In this document: positions 1-7,546 of the stretch, one piece after another
Position numbering within the stretch: the stretch's first letter is position 1
Layout of the letters: each line of letters starts with the position of its first letter
Position numbers and translations under genes: made by a program
NCBI GenBank assembly: GCA_035528235.1
Contig: DATKZB010000205.1
Coordinates: 1 to 20,934 of the forward strand
Direction: 5' to 3'
DNA from: DATKZB01 sp035528235
GTDB taxonomy: Bacteria; Planctomycetota; Phycisphaerae; FEN-1346
Length of the DNA: 20,934 nucleotides
Notes under the pieces: generated by a model
What the model was told of the DNA's origin: nothing
Seen by the model: the letters and a program-made list of their open reading frames with translations, nothing else
The model's database searches: none

Positions 1-7
1 CCGGCAC

Positions 8-832
8 GTGTTGCCGGCGGCGGTTCCGCTGCCGGATGAGGCGGCCATGGTCCGTGTCCGCAAGTTCACCGTCGAGCCCGCCGAGCAGGCCGCCCTGGCG
101 GCGCCCATGACCGAGGCGCTCCAAAAACGTCTGTCGCGGCACTGGGCCATCGACGGCGATGCCGAGACCCGTGCCAAGGCCGTCGAGGTGGGCGGCACCG
201 TCCGGGCCGACGTCCGCGACGCCAAGTCGTCCCGGCGCCTCCGCCAGTGGGACGCCGATGCCCGCGAGTGGAGCGAGGTCGAGGTGCCGACGCTGGTCCG
301 GACGGTGGTGCTGGTCGTCGAGTTCGCGGTCTTCCGTCCCGGGGCCGACGAGCGGCTGCTGACGGTCGAGATTCGCCGGTCGTATGATTCGACCGAGGAC
401 CCGCGCGTGCGGGGCGACCTGGGCCTGGAGCGGCCCGACGACCCCGACCGCGTGCCGCCGGCCGACGAGATCGCCCGCGCCCTGCTCGAGGAGTGCGCCG
501 ACGCGTTTATCGAGATGATCTCGACGCACGAGGTGGCGGCCGAGGTGCCGACGCGGGGCACGTGGAACCGCAACGGGTCCGATGGCCTGAAGGCGGCGGG
601 GCAGGGCGACTTCGAGGCGGCCATCCTCCTGCTGGAGGCCGCCGTGGCCGCCAACCCCAAGGACACGGGCCTGCTCTTCGACCTGGCCGTGGCGTGCGAG
701 GGCGGGGGGCGGCTCCAGGATGCCCTCGACCACTACCGGGCCGTCGTCGAGCGGACCGGGGGCAAGGACCCGGCGGCCGTCGAGGCCGCCGCACGCGTCG
801 AGCGCGTGCTGACCCGGATGGGCGGACGATGA
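8..832 (+). CDS. TPR-repeat protein, possibly 5'-truncated
   Basis: About 274 aa from a GTG at 8. The frame stays open to the left edge of the window, so the true start and any signal peptide may lie outside; an internal ATG at 47 is another candidate. Residues about 15-175 form a mixed alpha/beta region I do not recognise with certainty; its pattern resembles lipoproteins that pair an N-terminal beta domain with TPRs. Residues about 190-255 look like two tetratricopeptide repeats (GLKAAGQGDFEAAILLLEAA, then LLFDLAVACEGGGRLQDALD), which normally mediate protein-protein contacts. The stop overlaps the next gene's start (ATGA at 829-832), so the two are probably translated together. The function is unknown; the TPR part is the confident portion. 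Confidence 0.75.
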   Translation: MLPAAVPLPDEAAMVRVRKFTVEPAEQAALAAPMTEALQKRLSRHWAIDGDAETRAKAVEVGGTVRADVRDAKSSRRLRQWDADAREWSEVEVPTLVRTVVLVVEFAVFRPGADERLLTVEIRRSYDSTEDPRVRGDLGLERPDDPDRVPPADEIARALLEECADAFIEMISTHEVAAEVPTRGTWNRNGSDGLKAAGQGDFEAAILLLEAAVAANPKDTGLLFDLAVACEGGGRLQDALDHYRAVVERTGGKDPAAVEAAARVERVLTRMGGR

Positions 833-1437
833 GCGTGCCCCGGCCGGACGACCGAGCGAGCCACAAAGCGATCTACATTTCAGAGCAGGCATTCCTCGGC
901 ATGATCCTGTCGGCCGCCGAGGTGTACAGCCGCGAGTGCTACGGCCTGCTGTTCGGGTACTCGCTGCCGGGCAAGGCCATTGTCGAGGGCGCCATCGCCT
1001 ACCAGACGGCCGAGCGGATGTTCTCGCAGGTCAGCCTGTTCGAGAAGCAGAACAAGGTCATCCAGCGGGTCATCAAGGAGTTCCCCAAGCACGAGTACGT
1101 GGGCGAGTTCCACTCGCACCCGTATTTCCGCGGCTGCGACGGCGTGGCCGGCCTCGGGCCCGAGGATGCCATCGGTGTGACCGAGGCCGAGGTCCAACTG
1201 GTCATCGCCATCAACCCGCGCCGCCGCACGGTGCCCTGGTCGACCAACGCCGACGGGACGCTCTCGGGGACGCTGGGCGACCACCATTTCCGGTTCGGCG
1301 GGTATCACATCAAGCAACCGGTCGAGGGCGGGCGCCCCCGCCGCAAAGGCCGCCGCCGAAAGGCCCAGCCGCAACTCTTCCGGACCTGGGTCTTCTGCCC
1401 CTACGCCGTCGGCCTCGACCCCGGCGCATCGCGATAG
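829..1437 (+). CDS. JAB/MPN (M67-type) metalloprotease-like protein
   Basis: 202 aa. The ATG at 829 is chosen because it overlaps the upstream stop as ATGA and starts directly before the domain; the frame is open further upstream but only as a shadow of the TPR gene. The MPN signature is clear: ECYGLLFG (E36, the usual catalytic Glu position) and GEFHSHP (zinc ligands H95 and H97). Classical JAMM motifs continue with S-x-x-D. Here the best match is G110-P-E-D113, so Asp is present but Ser is replaced by Gly, and the loop is longer. Known relatives remove ubiquitin-like tags or act on peptides, but no ubiquitin-like, E1 or E2 gene is visible here. The C-terminus (about residues 165-202) is basic and poorly conserved. 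Activity is uncertain because of the altered motif. Confidence 0.85.
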   Translation: MSVPRPDDRASHKAIYISEQAFLGMILSAAEVYSRECYGLLFGYSLPGKAIVEGAIAYQTAERMFSQVSLFEKQNKVIQRVIKEFPKHEYVGEFHSHPYFRGCDGVAGLGPEDAIGVTEAEVQLVIAINPRRRTVPWSTNADGTLSGTLGDHHFRFGGYHIKQPVEGGRPRRKGRRRKAQPQLFRTWVFCPYAVGLDPGASR

Positions 1438-1447
1438 GGCCGGGTGG

Positions 1448-1473
1448 CATGGTCATCCCGAAGGGTGACCATG
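1448..1473. terminator. Hairpin between convergent genes
   Basis: CATGGTCA pairs with TGACCATG around CCC-GAA-GGG with one bulged T. It lies 10 bp after the JAB stop and before the convergent M48 gene end at 1647. There is no T-tract on either strand, so a bidirectional terminator role is only a guess. Confidence 0.35.
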
Positions 1474-1500
1474 GTCTTGGTTCGCGGCCGGCGCGTCTAC

Positions 1501-1523
1501 TAGCCGCGAGCGCGAGCGAGCGG
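1501..1523 (+). repeat. Dispersed 23-bp repeat (family 1), copy 1
   Basis: Core GCCGCGAGCGCGAGCGAGC preceded by TA and followed by GG. The same unit, sometimes with one or two changes, recurs at 1550, 1621, 5615, 11270 and 13808, always outside the trimmed coding regions. Read as protein it gives AASASER, which can create false N-terminal extensions. Confidence 0.8.
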
Positions 1524-1549
1524 CGCTGTTGGCCCCGGCGCGAGACTCG

Positions 1550-1572
1550 CCGCTTGCTTGCGCGCGCGGCTA
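1550..1572 (-). repeat. Dispersed 23-bp repeat (family 1), degenerate inverted copy
   Basis: Matches the reverse complement of the family-1 unit at 20 of 23 positions. Together with the copy at 1501 it forms an inverted pair about 26 bp apart that could fold into a long hairpin in the gap between the convergent JAB and M48 genes. Confidence 0.65.
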
Positions 1573-1620
1573 GCGGCGCGACGACTCGCCGACGCCCGTG
1601 GTAGCTGTGAGCGCATGGCC

Positions 1621-1642
1621 AGCCGCGAGCGCGAGCGAGCGG
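1621..1642 (+). repeat. Dispersed 23-bp repeat (family 1), copy 3
   Basis: Same core as the copy at 1501, ending 4 bp before the stop codon of the M48 gene on the opposite strand. The stretch 1438-1646 contains only these repeats and the hairpin at 1448; no gene is seen in it. Confidence 0.75.
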
Positions 1643-1646
1643 GGCG

Positions 1647-2498
1647 CTACTTCTTGGCCGGCGGTGGCAGCAGGGCCTTCATGCGCCGGTATCGGTCGGC
1701 GCCGGGGTCGGCGGCGGTCTTCGACCATTGTGCGTAGGCCGGGTCGGCGGTGATGGCGGCCTGGGCCTCGGCGATACGTTTCGACGAGAGGGGGTGAGTC
1801 TGGAACATCTCGGTCAGGCGGCCTGGCTCCTTCTCGTTGAGGTCGCTGAGGTGTTGGAGGAGTTCGACCATGCCCCAGGGATTGTAGCCGGCCCTGGCGG
1901 CGTAGCGAATGCCGTAGGCGTCGGCTTGGTATTCGTCGTCGCGGCTGTACTTCATGAGTCCCATGTTCGAGACGACCTTGGCGACGTCGCCCACGGCGCT
2001 TCCCTCGCCGCCGGCGCGGCCGGCGATCTCGACCAGCACTTGGGTGCCCATCTGTTTCTGCATCTGGCTGACGCTGTGCTTGGCGGCCACGTGGACGGTC
2101 TCGTGGGCCAGTACGGCCGCCAGTTGCCGCTCGCTGTCGATGAGCCGCATCAGGCCGGCCGTGATGTAGATGGGCCCGCCGGGAAGGGCGAACGCGTTCG
2201 GCACGTCGGACCCCACGAGCGTGTACGTGTACGGCATCGGGCGGTCGCTGACGGCGGCGATCTTCGCGCCGACCGATGCGACGTACTGCTGGAGCGACGC
2301 ATCGGCCACGCGGCCGCCGAACTCCTTCTCGAGCTCGGGCGCGGCCTCCAGGCCCATGGCCACCTCCTGGTCGGCCGAGATCAAGATGAGCTGGTTGCGG
2401 CCGGTCACGGGGTTGACGCTGCAACCCACCAGGGCCGGCAGGGCGAGCAGGGCACAGGCCAGGGCCAGGGCGACGGGCGGGCGGCGGCGGGGCATCAT
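1647..2498 (-). CDS. M48-family zinc metalloprotease lipoprotein
   Basis: 283 aa. The start is the ATG at 2498, which overlaps the upstream stop as ATGA (a second ATG follows at 2495) and has GGAGGG about 11 nt upstream; a longer frame exists but only inside the neighbouring gene. Residues 1-26 are a lipoprotein signal: basic MMPRRR, a hydrophobic stretch and lipobox LVGC with C26 as the lipidated residue. The zinc site is H132-E-T-V-H136 with the third ligand E189 in DEYQADAYG, where D193 completes the ExxxD pattern. The C-terminus HPLSSKRIAEA is typical of periplasmic M48 proteases such as BepA/LoiP, which degrade or help fold envelope proteins. No TPR domain follows, unlike BepA. Its coupling to the YihY-like membrane protein suggests an envelope role. 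Confidence 0.92.
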   Translation of the reverse strand: MMPRRRPPVALALACALLALPALVGCSVNPVTGRNQLILISADQEVAMGLEAAPELEKEFGGRVADASLQQYVASVGAKIAAVSDRPMPYTYTLVGSDVPNAFALPGGPIYITAGLMRLIDSERQLAAVLAHETVHVAAKHSVSQMQKQMGTQVLVEIAGRAGGEGSAVGDVAKVVSNMGLMKYSRDDEYQADAYGIRYAARAGYNPWGMVELLQHLSDLNEKEPGRLTEMFQTHPLSSKRIAEAQAAITADPAYAQWSKTAADPGADRYRRMKALLPPPAKK

Positions 2499-3904
2499 GA
2501 CGGGGCACTCCCTCCGGGTTCGGGTCCACGGTTCAAGAGGTCGGCCAGCGTCAGACCCTGGACGCCGGCCTCGGCGCGGCGTCGGACGTCGGCCACGGCC
2601 GACGCGATGGCCGCATCGCCGGCGCCCTCGGGGGGGGTGGTGTCGTCGGGGCACCGGACGTGCAGCAGTCGCGAGACGGGAAGCATCTCGGCCGGCACGG
2701 CCAGGACGCAGCGCACGGGTCCGCTGCCCTCGGCGCGGACGAGGATGCCGGCCTCAGTCAGCCGCTGGAGCAGGGCCTGGGTCCGGTGCGGCGCCAGGCC
2801 CAGGGCGGCGGCCACGTCGGCGGCGGGCGCCGGGCCGCCAAGCGTCCGTTGGGCGCGGGCCACCGCCAGGACGGCGGCCACGTCGTGCCACGGCGTCAGC
2901 GGGTGGCCGTCCTGGTCCGGCGTTTCGATGAGGCGCGAGACGTTGGCGGCCGCGTAGGCCACCTGCGCGCCGAAGAGGAAAATCCACCACGACAGGTTCA
3001 GCCACAGCAGGAACAACGGAAGGAGCCCCAGGGCGCCGTAGAGGCTGGTACTGCCCACGTGGCGGACATACAGCGAGAAGCCCCACTTGGCGACGAGCCA
3101 TATCGGCACGGCCAGGATCGCCCCCTTGAGGGCCGTGCCGAAGGCCACCCGCGTGTTCGGCAGCAGGGCGTACAGGGCGGCCACGAACAGAATGCCTACC
3201 GCGATGGGCGCCACCCAGCCGACGGGCCCCAGCGTCCAGGCCAGGATAGGCACGTTCCGGACCGACTCGACCAGGCTGCCGCCCGCGCGGATGGCTACCA
3301 CCACGAGGAGCGGACCGAGCGTCAGCGACGACCAGTAGACGAGGACCCGGCGTCCGAAGCCCCTGGCGCGGGGCACGTCGAAGACGCGGTTCATGCATCG
3401 TTCGGCGGTCGTCAGCAGCGTCAGGGCCGACCAGATGAGCAGCACGACGCTGACGGGTCCCAGGCGGCCGATCGTCAACTGGCCCTCGACGTGGTCGACG
3501 AGCGACTCGACCTTCTCGGCCACGGTAATCTTGGCTTCGGCCTGGGCCTCGGCGGGCGCGGGCTGGCCAGGCGCGGCGTCGGCCGGGGCGGGGGGGGTGA
3601 CGTACGTAATCTGTGTCATGCCGGTGCGGTCGAGGAACTCGCGGAGCATCTGCTTGCTGTCCTCGACGATGCCGAGCGACTTCATGGCCAGGAACGCCAC
3701 GATGATGGTGGGAACCAGGGCGAAGATGGTCCGGAACGACAGGGCGCTCGACATGGCCAGGACGTTGTTGTCGCCCAGGCGCCGGACGCAGAACCGCCAC
3801 AGGTGGATCTGGCCGCGCGCGAGCCGCGCCCAACTGCCGAGTTCCGCCAGCGGCGTCGTCAGCAGACCCCGGATACGCTGCTCGAACGAGTCGAGGATCT
3901 TCAT
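2495..3904 (-). CDS. YihY/BrkB family inner-membrane protein with C-terminal extension
   Basis: 469 aa; ATG at 3904 with GAGGAA a few nt upstream. Residues about 30-320 are the YihY/UPF0761 domain (once called ribonuclease BN, a label now considered wrong): the early motif ALSFRTIFALVPTIIV, about six membrane segments, and the diagnostic tail TSLYGALGLLPLFLLWLNLSW. Between the first and second segments is an Ala/Pro-rich stretch (about residues 105-130). After the membrane domain comes a soluble C-terminal part of about 140 residues; residues about 345-400 look like a winged-helix fold (AADVAAALGLAPHRTQALLQ). The family's transport substrate is unsettled. The stop is shared in an ATGA overlap with the M48 protease gene. 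It is separated from dnaB by hairpins, so it may not be in the same transcript. Confidence 0.88.
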   Translation of the reverse strand: MKILDSFEQRIRGLLTTPLAELGSWARLARGQIHLWRFCVRRLGDNNVLAMSSALSFRTIFALVPTIIVAFLAMKSLGIVEDSKQMLREFLDRTGMTQITYVTPPAPADAAPGQPAPAEAQAEAKITVAEKVESLVDHVEGQLTIGRLGPVSVVLLIWSALTLLTTAERCMNRVFDVPRARGFGRRVLVYWSSLTLGPLLVVVAIRAGGSLVESVRNVPILAWTLGPVGWVAPIAVGILFVAALYALLPNTRVAFGTALKGAILAVPIWLVAKWGFSLYVRHVGSTSLYGALGLLPLFLLWLNLSWWIFLFGAQVAYAAANVSRLIETPDQDGHPLTPWHDVAAVLAVARAQRTLGGPAPAADVAAALGLAPHRTQALLQRLTEAGILVRAEGSGPVRCVLAVPAEMLPVSRLLHVRCPDDTTPPEGAGDAAIASAVADVRRRAEAGVQGLTLADLLNRGPEPGGSAPS

Positions 3905-3973
3905 GGTTCCTCACACGTCGGCCGCCGGGCGACGAGCGGCGCTGGCGGATTATGGCGGTTCAAGATTGGAGTG

Positions 3974-4052
3974 TGGCGCGGTGGGCCCCCGCACCCACCG
4001 CGCCAACTCCGCGTTTTGCGCGGAGCGCGGCGGGTACGGGGACCCGCCGCGC
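3974..4052. repeat. Cluster of three hairpins (family 2 palindromes)
   Basis: Three successive palindromes fill the gap between dnaB and the YihY gene: 3974-4005 (12-bp stem TGGCGCGGTGGG), 4007-4025 (7-bp stem CTCCGCG, T-rich loop) and 4025-4052 (11-bp stem GCGCGGCGGGT with loop ACGGGG). The last begins 19 nt after the dnaB stop and could end or stabilise that transcript, though no T-tract follows. The outer two belong to the family seen again at 18085-18257. Confidence 0.8.
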
Positions 4053-4071
4053 AAAACTTATGTCAGACGGC

Positions 4072-5502
4072 TCAGAAGGGCGTTTCCTCGTCGTCCGCCG
4101 CCCGCACATCCTGAACGCCCGCGGGGGTGGTCTCGTACTGTTCGACGTTGTAGCCGGTGGGGGCCTCGCGCGGCGACCAGGTCTGGAAGCGGGTGTACTC
4201 GCGTTGCCAGGTGAGTTTCAGCGTGTCGGTAGGGCCGTTTCGCTGTTTGCCGATGATGAGTTCGGCCTCGCCGCGCACCTGGTCGTGTTCCTTGGTGCCT
4301 TGCGAGTGGCGCATGGACTCGCGGTGCAGCAGCAGGACGACGTCGGCGTCCTGCTCGAGGGCGCCCGACTCGCGGAGGTCGGAGAGGCGCGGGCGGTTGT
4401 GTTCCTCGCTCTCGCGCCGCAGTTGGGCGACGGCCAGGATCGGTACGTGGAGTTCGCGGGCGAGGGCCTTCAGGCCGCGGCTGATGGTCGAGACCTCGAC
4501 CTGGCGGCTCTCGGCCCCCGGCGAACTCATCAGCTGAAGGTAATCGACGATGATGAGTTTGACGTCGTGCCGCACGAGCAGCCGGCGGGCCTTGGCCCTC
4601 AGGTCGATGATCCGCAAGGCCGGCGTGTCGTCGATGTACAGGGGGGCCTTGTAGAGGTAGTCGGCCATCTCCTGGATGCGCTGGACCTCGGCGTTGGAGA
4701 GGGTGCCCTTGCGGAGTTTCTGGCCGTCGACCTTGGCCCGCGACGATAGCAGCCGCAGCGCCAACTCCTCCTTGCTCATTTCGAGGCTGAAGAACGCGAC
4801 GGCCTGGCCGGCGGTATCGACCGCCACGTGCTCGGCAATGTTCAGCGCCAGGGCGCTCTTGCCGACCGACGGCCGCGCGGCCAGGATGATGAGTTCGCCC
4901 GGCTGGAGGCCGCGCGTCCGGTCGTCGAGGTCGTGGAAGCCCGTCTCGACGCCGGTGACGGCGCGGCCGCCCTGGAGGTCGAGTTTCTGCATGACCTCGC
5001 CCAGGATGGCGCGGACGTCGTAAGCCTGGCCGACGATCTTGCGTTCGACGACCGCGAAGATGCGCTGCTCGCACCGGTCGAGGATGTCGTCGACGGGCTC
5101 GCCGGTGGCGTGGGCGTCGCGGATGATCTCGGCCGCCGCCTGGATGAGACCCCTGAGGAGCGCCTTCTCCTTGACCACGCGGGCGTAATACTCGGCATTG
5201 GCGACGGTGGGGACGCTGTCGACCAGGGTGACCAGGTAGTCGCTGCCGCCGACGGCCTCCAGGTCGCCGCGCTGGGCCAGGGCCTCCTTCATGGTCACGA
5301 TGTCGATGGGCCGGTTGGCCTCGTACAGGTCCACGAGGCAGGAGAACAAGGAGCGGTGCTCGGCCCGGTAGAAGCAGGCGGCGTCGAGGTACTGGACGCA
5401 CAGGCCGATGGCCTCGGGGCTGAGCATCATAGCCCCGAGGACGCTCATCTCGGCCTCGAGACTGTGCGGCGGAACCTTGTCAACCAGTGGGTCGTCTGGC
5501 AT
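4072..5502 (-). CDS. dnaB: Replicative DNA helicase DnaB
   Basis: 476 aa from the ATG at 5502; a possible start 16 codons earlier has no family support, whereas PPHSLEAEMSVLGAMM right after this start is the normal DnaB N-terminus. Residues about 10-110 are the N-terminal primase-binding domain and 180-450 the RecA-like motor. Walker A is ARPSVGKSA with K215/S216, the catalytic Glu is in FFSLEMS (E241), and Walker B is LIIVDYLQLM with D320. The C-terminal KQRNGPT carries the arginine-finger region. The hexamer unwinds DNA 5'-3' ahead of the replisome. No intein is present. It follows rplI, as in many bacteria, but the 185-bp gap holds a good promoter (5565-5593), so it may also be transcribed on its own. 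Confidence 0.97.
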   Translation of the reverse strand: MPDDPLVDKVPPHSLEAEMSVLGAMMLSPEAIGLCVQYLDAACFYRAEHRSLFSCLVDLYEANRPIDIVTMKEALAQRGDLEAVGGSDYLVTLVDSVPTVANAEYYARVVKEKALLRGLIQAAAEIIRDAHATGEPVDDILDRCEQRIFAVVERKIVGQAYDVRAILGEVMQKLDLQGGRAVTGVETGFHDLDDRTRGLQPGELIILAARPSVGKSALALNIAEHVAVDTAGQAVAFFSLEMSKEELALRLLSSRAKVDGQKLRKGTLSNAEVQRIQEMADYLYKAPLYIDDTPALRIIDLRAKARRLLVRHDVKLIIVDYLQLMSSPGAESRQVEVSTISRGLKALARELHVPILAVAQLRRESEEHNRPRLSDLRESGALEQDADVVLLLHRESMRHSQGTKEHDQVRGEAELIIGKQRNGPTDTLKLTWQREYTRFQTWSPREAPTGYNVEQYETTPAGVQDVRAADDEETPF

Positions 5503-5564
5503 GACTGGGCATCCTGCGGCGCCCCCGGAAACGGGCGGCCCTCGGTGCATCCATTATACGTCCG

Positions 5565-5593
5565 CTTATAGCCGGGCCGCCATCCGATGGCAA
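5565..5593 (-). promoter_or_regulatory. Predicted sigma-70-type promoter for dnaB
   Basis: On the minus strand a -35 TTGCCA (5588-5593) and a -10 TATAAG (5565-5570) each match consensus at five of six positions and are separated by exactly 17 nt. A second TATAAT at 5553-5558 has no -35 partner. The dnaB start lies about 60 nt downstream. Confidence 0.55.
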
Positions 5594-5614
5594 GACAAAG
5601 GTGGACAATGAGCA

Positions 5615-5636
5615 CCGCTCGCTTACGCTCGCGGCT
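5615..5636 (-). repeat. Dispersed 23-bp repeat (family 1), copy 4
   Basis: Inverted copy with one base change (CGCTTACGCTCGCGG in place of CGCTCGCGCTCGCGG), in the rplI-dnaB gap about 20 bp upstream of the predicted dnaB promoter. Confidence 0.7.
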
Positions 5637-5687
5637 CGGTGGCGCCGTTATCCGAGCCGCGACCGGCAGGGAGCGGTCGGCGGCCGT

Positions 5688-6131
5688 TTACGCCGGGACG
5701 ACCCAGACGTCGACCTCGGCCTCGACGCCCTCGGCCAGGCGGATGGGCACGCGGAACTTGTCGAGGGTCCGGATGGGCGCTGCCAGGGCGACCTGGGCGA
5801 CCGTCACGTGGAACCCTTCGGCCGCCAGGGCTTCGGCGATGTGCTCCTCGGTGACCGACCCGAACAGGTGCCCAAGTTCGTTGGCCTTGGCCTTGATGGT
5901 GATGCTGGCCCCGGCCAGGCGCGAGGCGACGCCCTTGAGCGTCTGGAGGCGGTCCTTGGCGGCCTTCTCGCGGTCGACGCGTTCCTGCTCGACGCGTTTG
6001 AGGTTGCTCCCGGTGGGCTCGACGCCCAGGTGCTGGGGCAGCAGGTAGTTGCGGGCGTAGCCGGTCTGGACCTCGACGACGTCGCCGATGACGCCTAGCG
6101 AGGGAACGTCTTGTCTGAGCAAAACCTTCAT
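5688..6131 (-). CDS. rplI: 50S ribosomal protein L9
   Basis: 147 aa, normal length for bacterial L9; ATG at 6131 with GGGAG about 9 nt upstream. It starts MKVLLRQDVPSLGVIGDVVE and has the conserved rRNA-binding segment GYARNYLLPQHLG (about residues 24-36), followed by the long charged connecting helix (about 41-75) and the C-terminal RNA-binding domain with GHLFGSVT. L9 binds 23S rRNA near the L1 stalk base and helps maintain reading frame. The gene sits 55 bp after rpsR in the usual rpsF-ssb-rpsR-rplI order. Confidence 0.97.
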   Translation of the reverse strand: MKVLLRQDVPSLGVIGDVVEVQTGYARNYLLPQHLGVEPTGSNLKRVEQERVDREKAAKDRLQTLKGVASRLAGASITIKAKANELGHLFGSVTEEHIAEALAAEGFHVTVAQVALAAPIRTLDKFRVPIRLAEGVEAEVDVWVVPA

Positions 6132-6186
6132 CGCGTAATCTCCCGATTGGGTGCGCGGCCGCGCGGGCCGCGCCGTGCATCCCGGG

Positions 6187-6423
6187 TTAACTGACGTACG
6201 GCATCAGCGACAGGAACCGTGCCCGCTTCAGGGCCCGTGCGGCGGCCCGCTGATGCTTGGCGCAGTTGCCGCTGCGTTTGCGGCTCAGCATTTTGCCGCG
6301 CGTCGTTGTCAGTTTCCCAAGCGTCTGGGTATCCTTGTAATCGATGTAGGTGATGTTCTCGCGGCAGAAGCGGCACTTGGCCCGGTCGCGAAAACGCACC
6401 ATCTTGCGTCGTTGCTTGCCCAC
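6187..6423 (-). CDS. rpsR: 30S ribosomal protein S18
   Basis: 78 aa with a GTG start at 6423 preceded by AGGAGG at 6 nt spacing; a nearby ATG at 6428 is out of frame. The S18 core is clear: YIDYKDTQTLGKLTTTRGKM and RKRSGNCAKHQRAAARALKR. It keeps the cysteines CRFC near residues 17-20 plus a later CxxH, as in zinc-binding versions of S18. S18 pairs with S6 on the 30S platform, matching the presence of rpsF in the same cluster. It lies 18 bp after ssb and is almost certainly cotranscribed with it. Confidence 0.97.
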   Translation of the reverse strand: MGKQRRKMVRFRDRAKCRFCRENITYIDYKDTQTLGKLTTTRGKMLSRKRSGNCAKHQRAAARALKRARFLSLMPYVS

Positions 6424-6441
6424 AGCATCCTCCTGTCAGGG

Positions 6442-6915
6442 TTAGAAGGGGATCGTATCGTCGTCGACGTTCTGGTTGAAGTCGTAATCGGGCGCGTTCT
6501 GGGGTTCCTGGCCCGAGGTCTGCTGACGTTGCGTATCGGTCGAGGCGGCCGGGGCCGCCGGCGCCGACGGGGCCGAACCGCTACGGGGCCCGCCGAGAAA
6601 CTCGAACCGCTCGACGGTCACCTCGAGTTTGCTGCGTTTCTGGCCGTCCTTGCCGTCCCACTGGCTGAAGGTCAGGCGGCCTTCGACAAAGATGGGCTGG
6701 CCCTTGACGAGGTACTTCTGGATGGTCTCGGCCTGGCGGCCCCAGGCGGTGCAGTTGACAAAGGTAACCTCTTCCTTCATCTGGCCGTCGGCGCCCTTCC
6801 ATTTGCGGTTGGTTGCCAGGCCCAAGTCGCAGACGGCCGTCTGCGAGGGGGTGTACCGCAGTTGCGGGTCGCGCGTCAGGTTACCCATCAGAAACACGCG
6901 GTTGAGATTGGCCAT
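6442..6915 (-). CDS. ssb: Single-stranded DNA-binding protein
   Basis: 157 aa; ATG at 6915 with AGGGAG 6 nt upstream. Residues 1-108 are the OB-fold: NRVFLMGNLTRDPQLRYTPS, then VNCTAWGRQAETIQKYLVKG and VEGRLTFSQW. Residues about 110-150 are a flexible linker rich in Ala, Pro, Ser and Gln. The final DDDTIPF is the acidic tip that recruits replication and repair partners. SSB coats single-stranded DNA at the fork. Its place between rpsF and rpsR is the classic bacterial arrangement. Confidence 0.97.
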   Translation of the reverse strand: MANLNRVFLMGNLTRDPQLRYTPSQTAVCDLGLATNRKWKGADGQMKEEVTFVNCTAWGRQAETIQKYLVKGQPIFVEGRLTFSQWDGKDGQKRSKLEVTVERFEFLGGPRSGSAPSAPAAPAASTDTQRQQTSGQEPQNAPDYDFNQNVDDDTIPF

Positions 6916-6947
6916 GATCTACTCCCTGGCTGGTGCACGTTCGTATT

Positions 6948-7538
6948 CTAGGCGCCGGCGGCGGGCGCGTCGTCGGGTTCCGGTGCGGCCGGGTCGGCGA
7001 CGGGCGCGGCCGGGTCGGCGGCCTCGGCCTCGGGCTGAGCGGCAGCGGCGGCGGCAGTGGCGGATGCGGCGGCCTCGGCACGGGCGACGGCGATGGCATC
7101 GCCCTCGGCCCGGGCGGCGGCGGCAGCGGCGGCAGCGGCCTCGGCAACGGCTTCGCCCCGCATGTCGTACACCTTCTGGGCTTCCTCCTCGCGGATGTCC
7201 TCGCCCAACTGCTGGCGCATGTCGGCCACCGTGAAGTGGTCGGCCTTCAGGACGAGCGTCCGCACGATGCGTTCGGAGAGTTGGCAGTCTCGCTCGATCT
7301 CGGTCACGCCGTCGCCGCTGGCCATGTGGAAGAACGCCAGCACGTACGTGCCGCGCTTGTGCTTGCCGACCGGATAGGCCAGTTTGCGTTCGTCCCACCG
7401 GGTGATGCCGATGAGTAGGCCGCCGCTACGGGCCAGGATGCTCTCGATGTGCTTCGTGAGATCATCCCAGACGGCGGCATCGCCGGTGTCGATGAGGAAC
7501 ATCGCTTCGTAAACGCGCGTCGGGTTCGTGCTGGGCAT
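6948..7538 (-). CDS. rpsF: 30S ribosomal protein S6 with Ala-rich C-terminal tail
   Basis: 196 aa, against roughly 95-135 for most S6 proteins. Residues about 7-100 are the S6 fold: RVYEAMFLIDTG, RWDERKLAYPVGKHKRGTYV and ERDCQLSERIVRTLVLKAD. From about residue 125 on comes a tail made almost only of Ala, Glu, Asp and Pro, including long Ala runs; it is probably disordered or a single helix. The ATG at 7538 is the only start compatible with the fold. The Shine-Dalgarno is strong but 20 nt away, separated by a small hairpin (see 7547-7566). S6 binds S18 on the 30S platform. Confidence 0.95.
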   Translation of the reverse strand: MPSTNPTRVYEAMFLIDTGDAAVWDDLTKHIESILARSGGLLIGITRWDERKLAYPVGKHKRGTYVLAFFHMASGDGVTEIERDCQLSERIVRTLVLKADHFTVADMRQQLGEDIREEEAQKVYDMRGEAVAEAAAAAAAAARAEGDAIAVARAEAAASATAAAAAAQPEAEAADPAAPVADPAAPEPDDAPAAGA

Positions 7539-7546
7539 GGTTTGCG

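Noticed and set aside
493..828. N-terminal extension of the JAB protein
   Set aside because: The extension is a shadow of the TPR gene in another frame; the ATG at 829 is coupled to the TPR stop and begins just before the MPN domain.
5553..5558. TATAAT as the main dnaB -10 element
   Set aside because: No -35 sequence lies at a suitable distance; the adjacent TATAAG has a good TTGCCA at 17 nt and was preferred.
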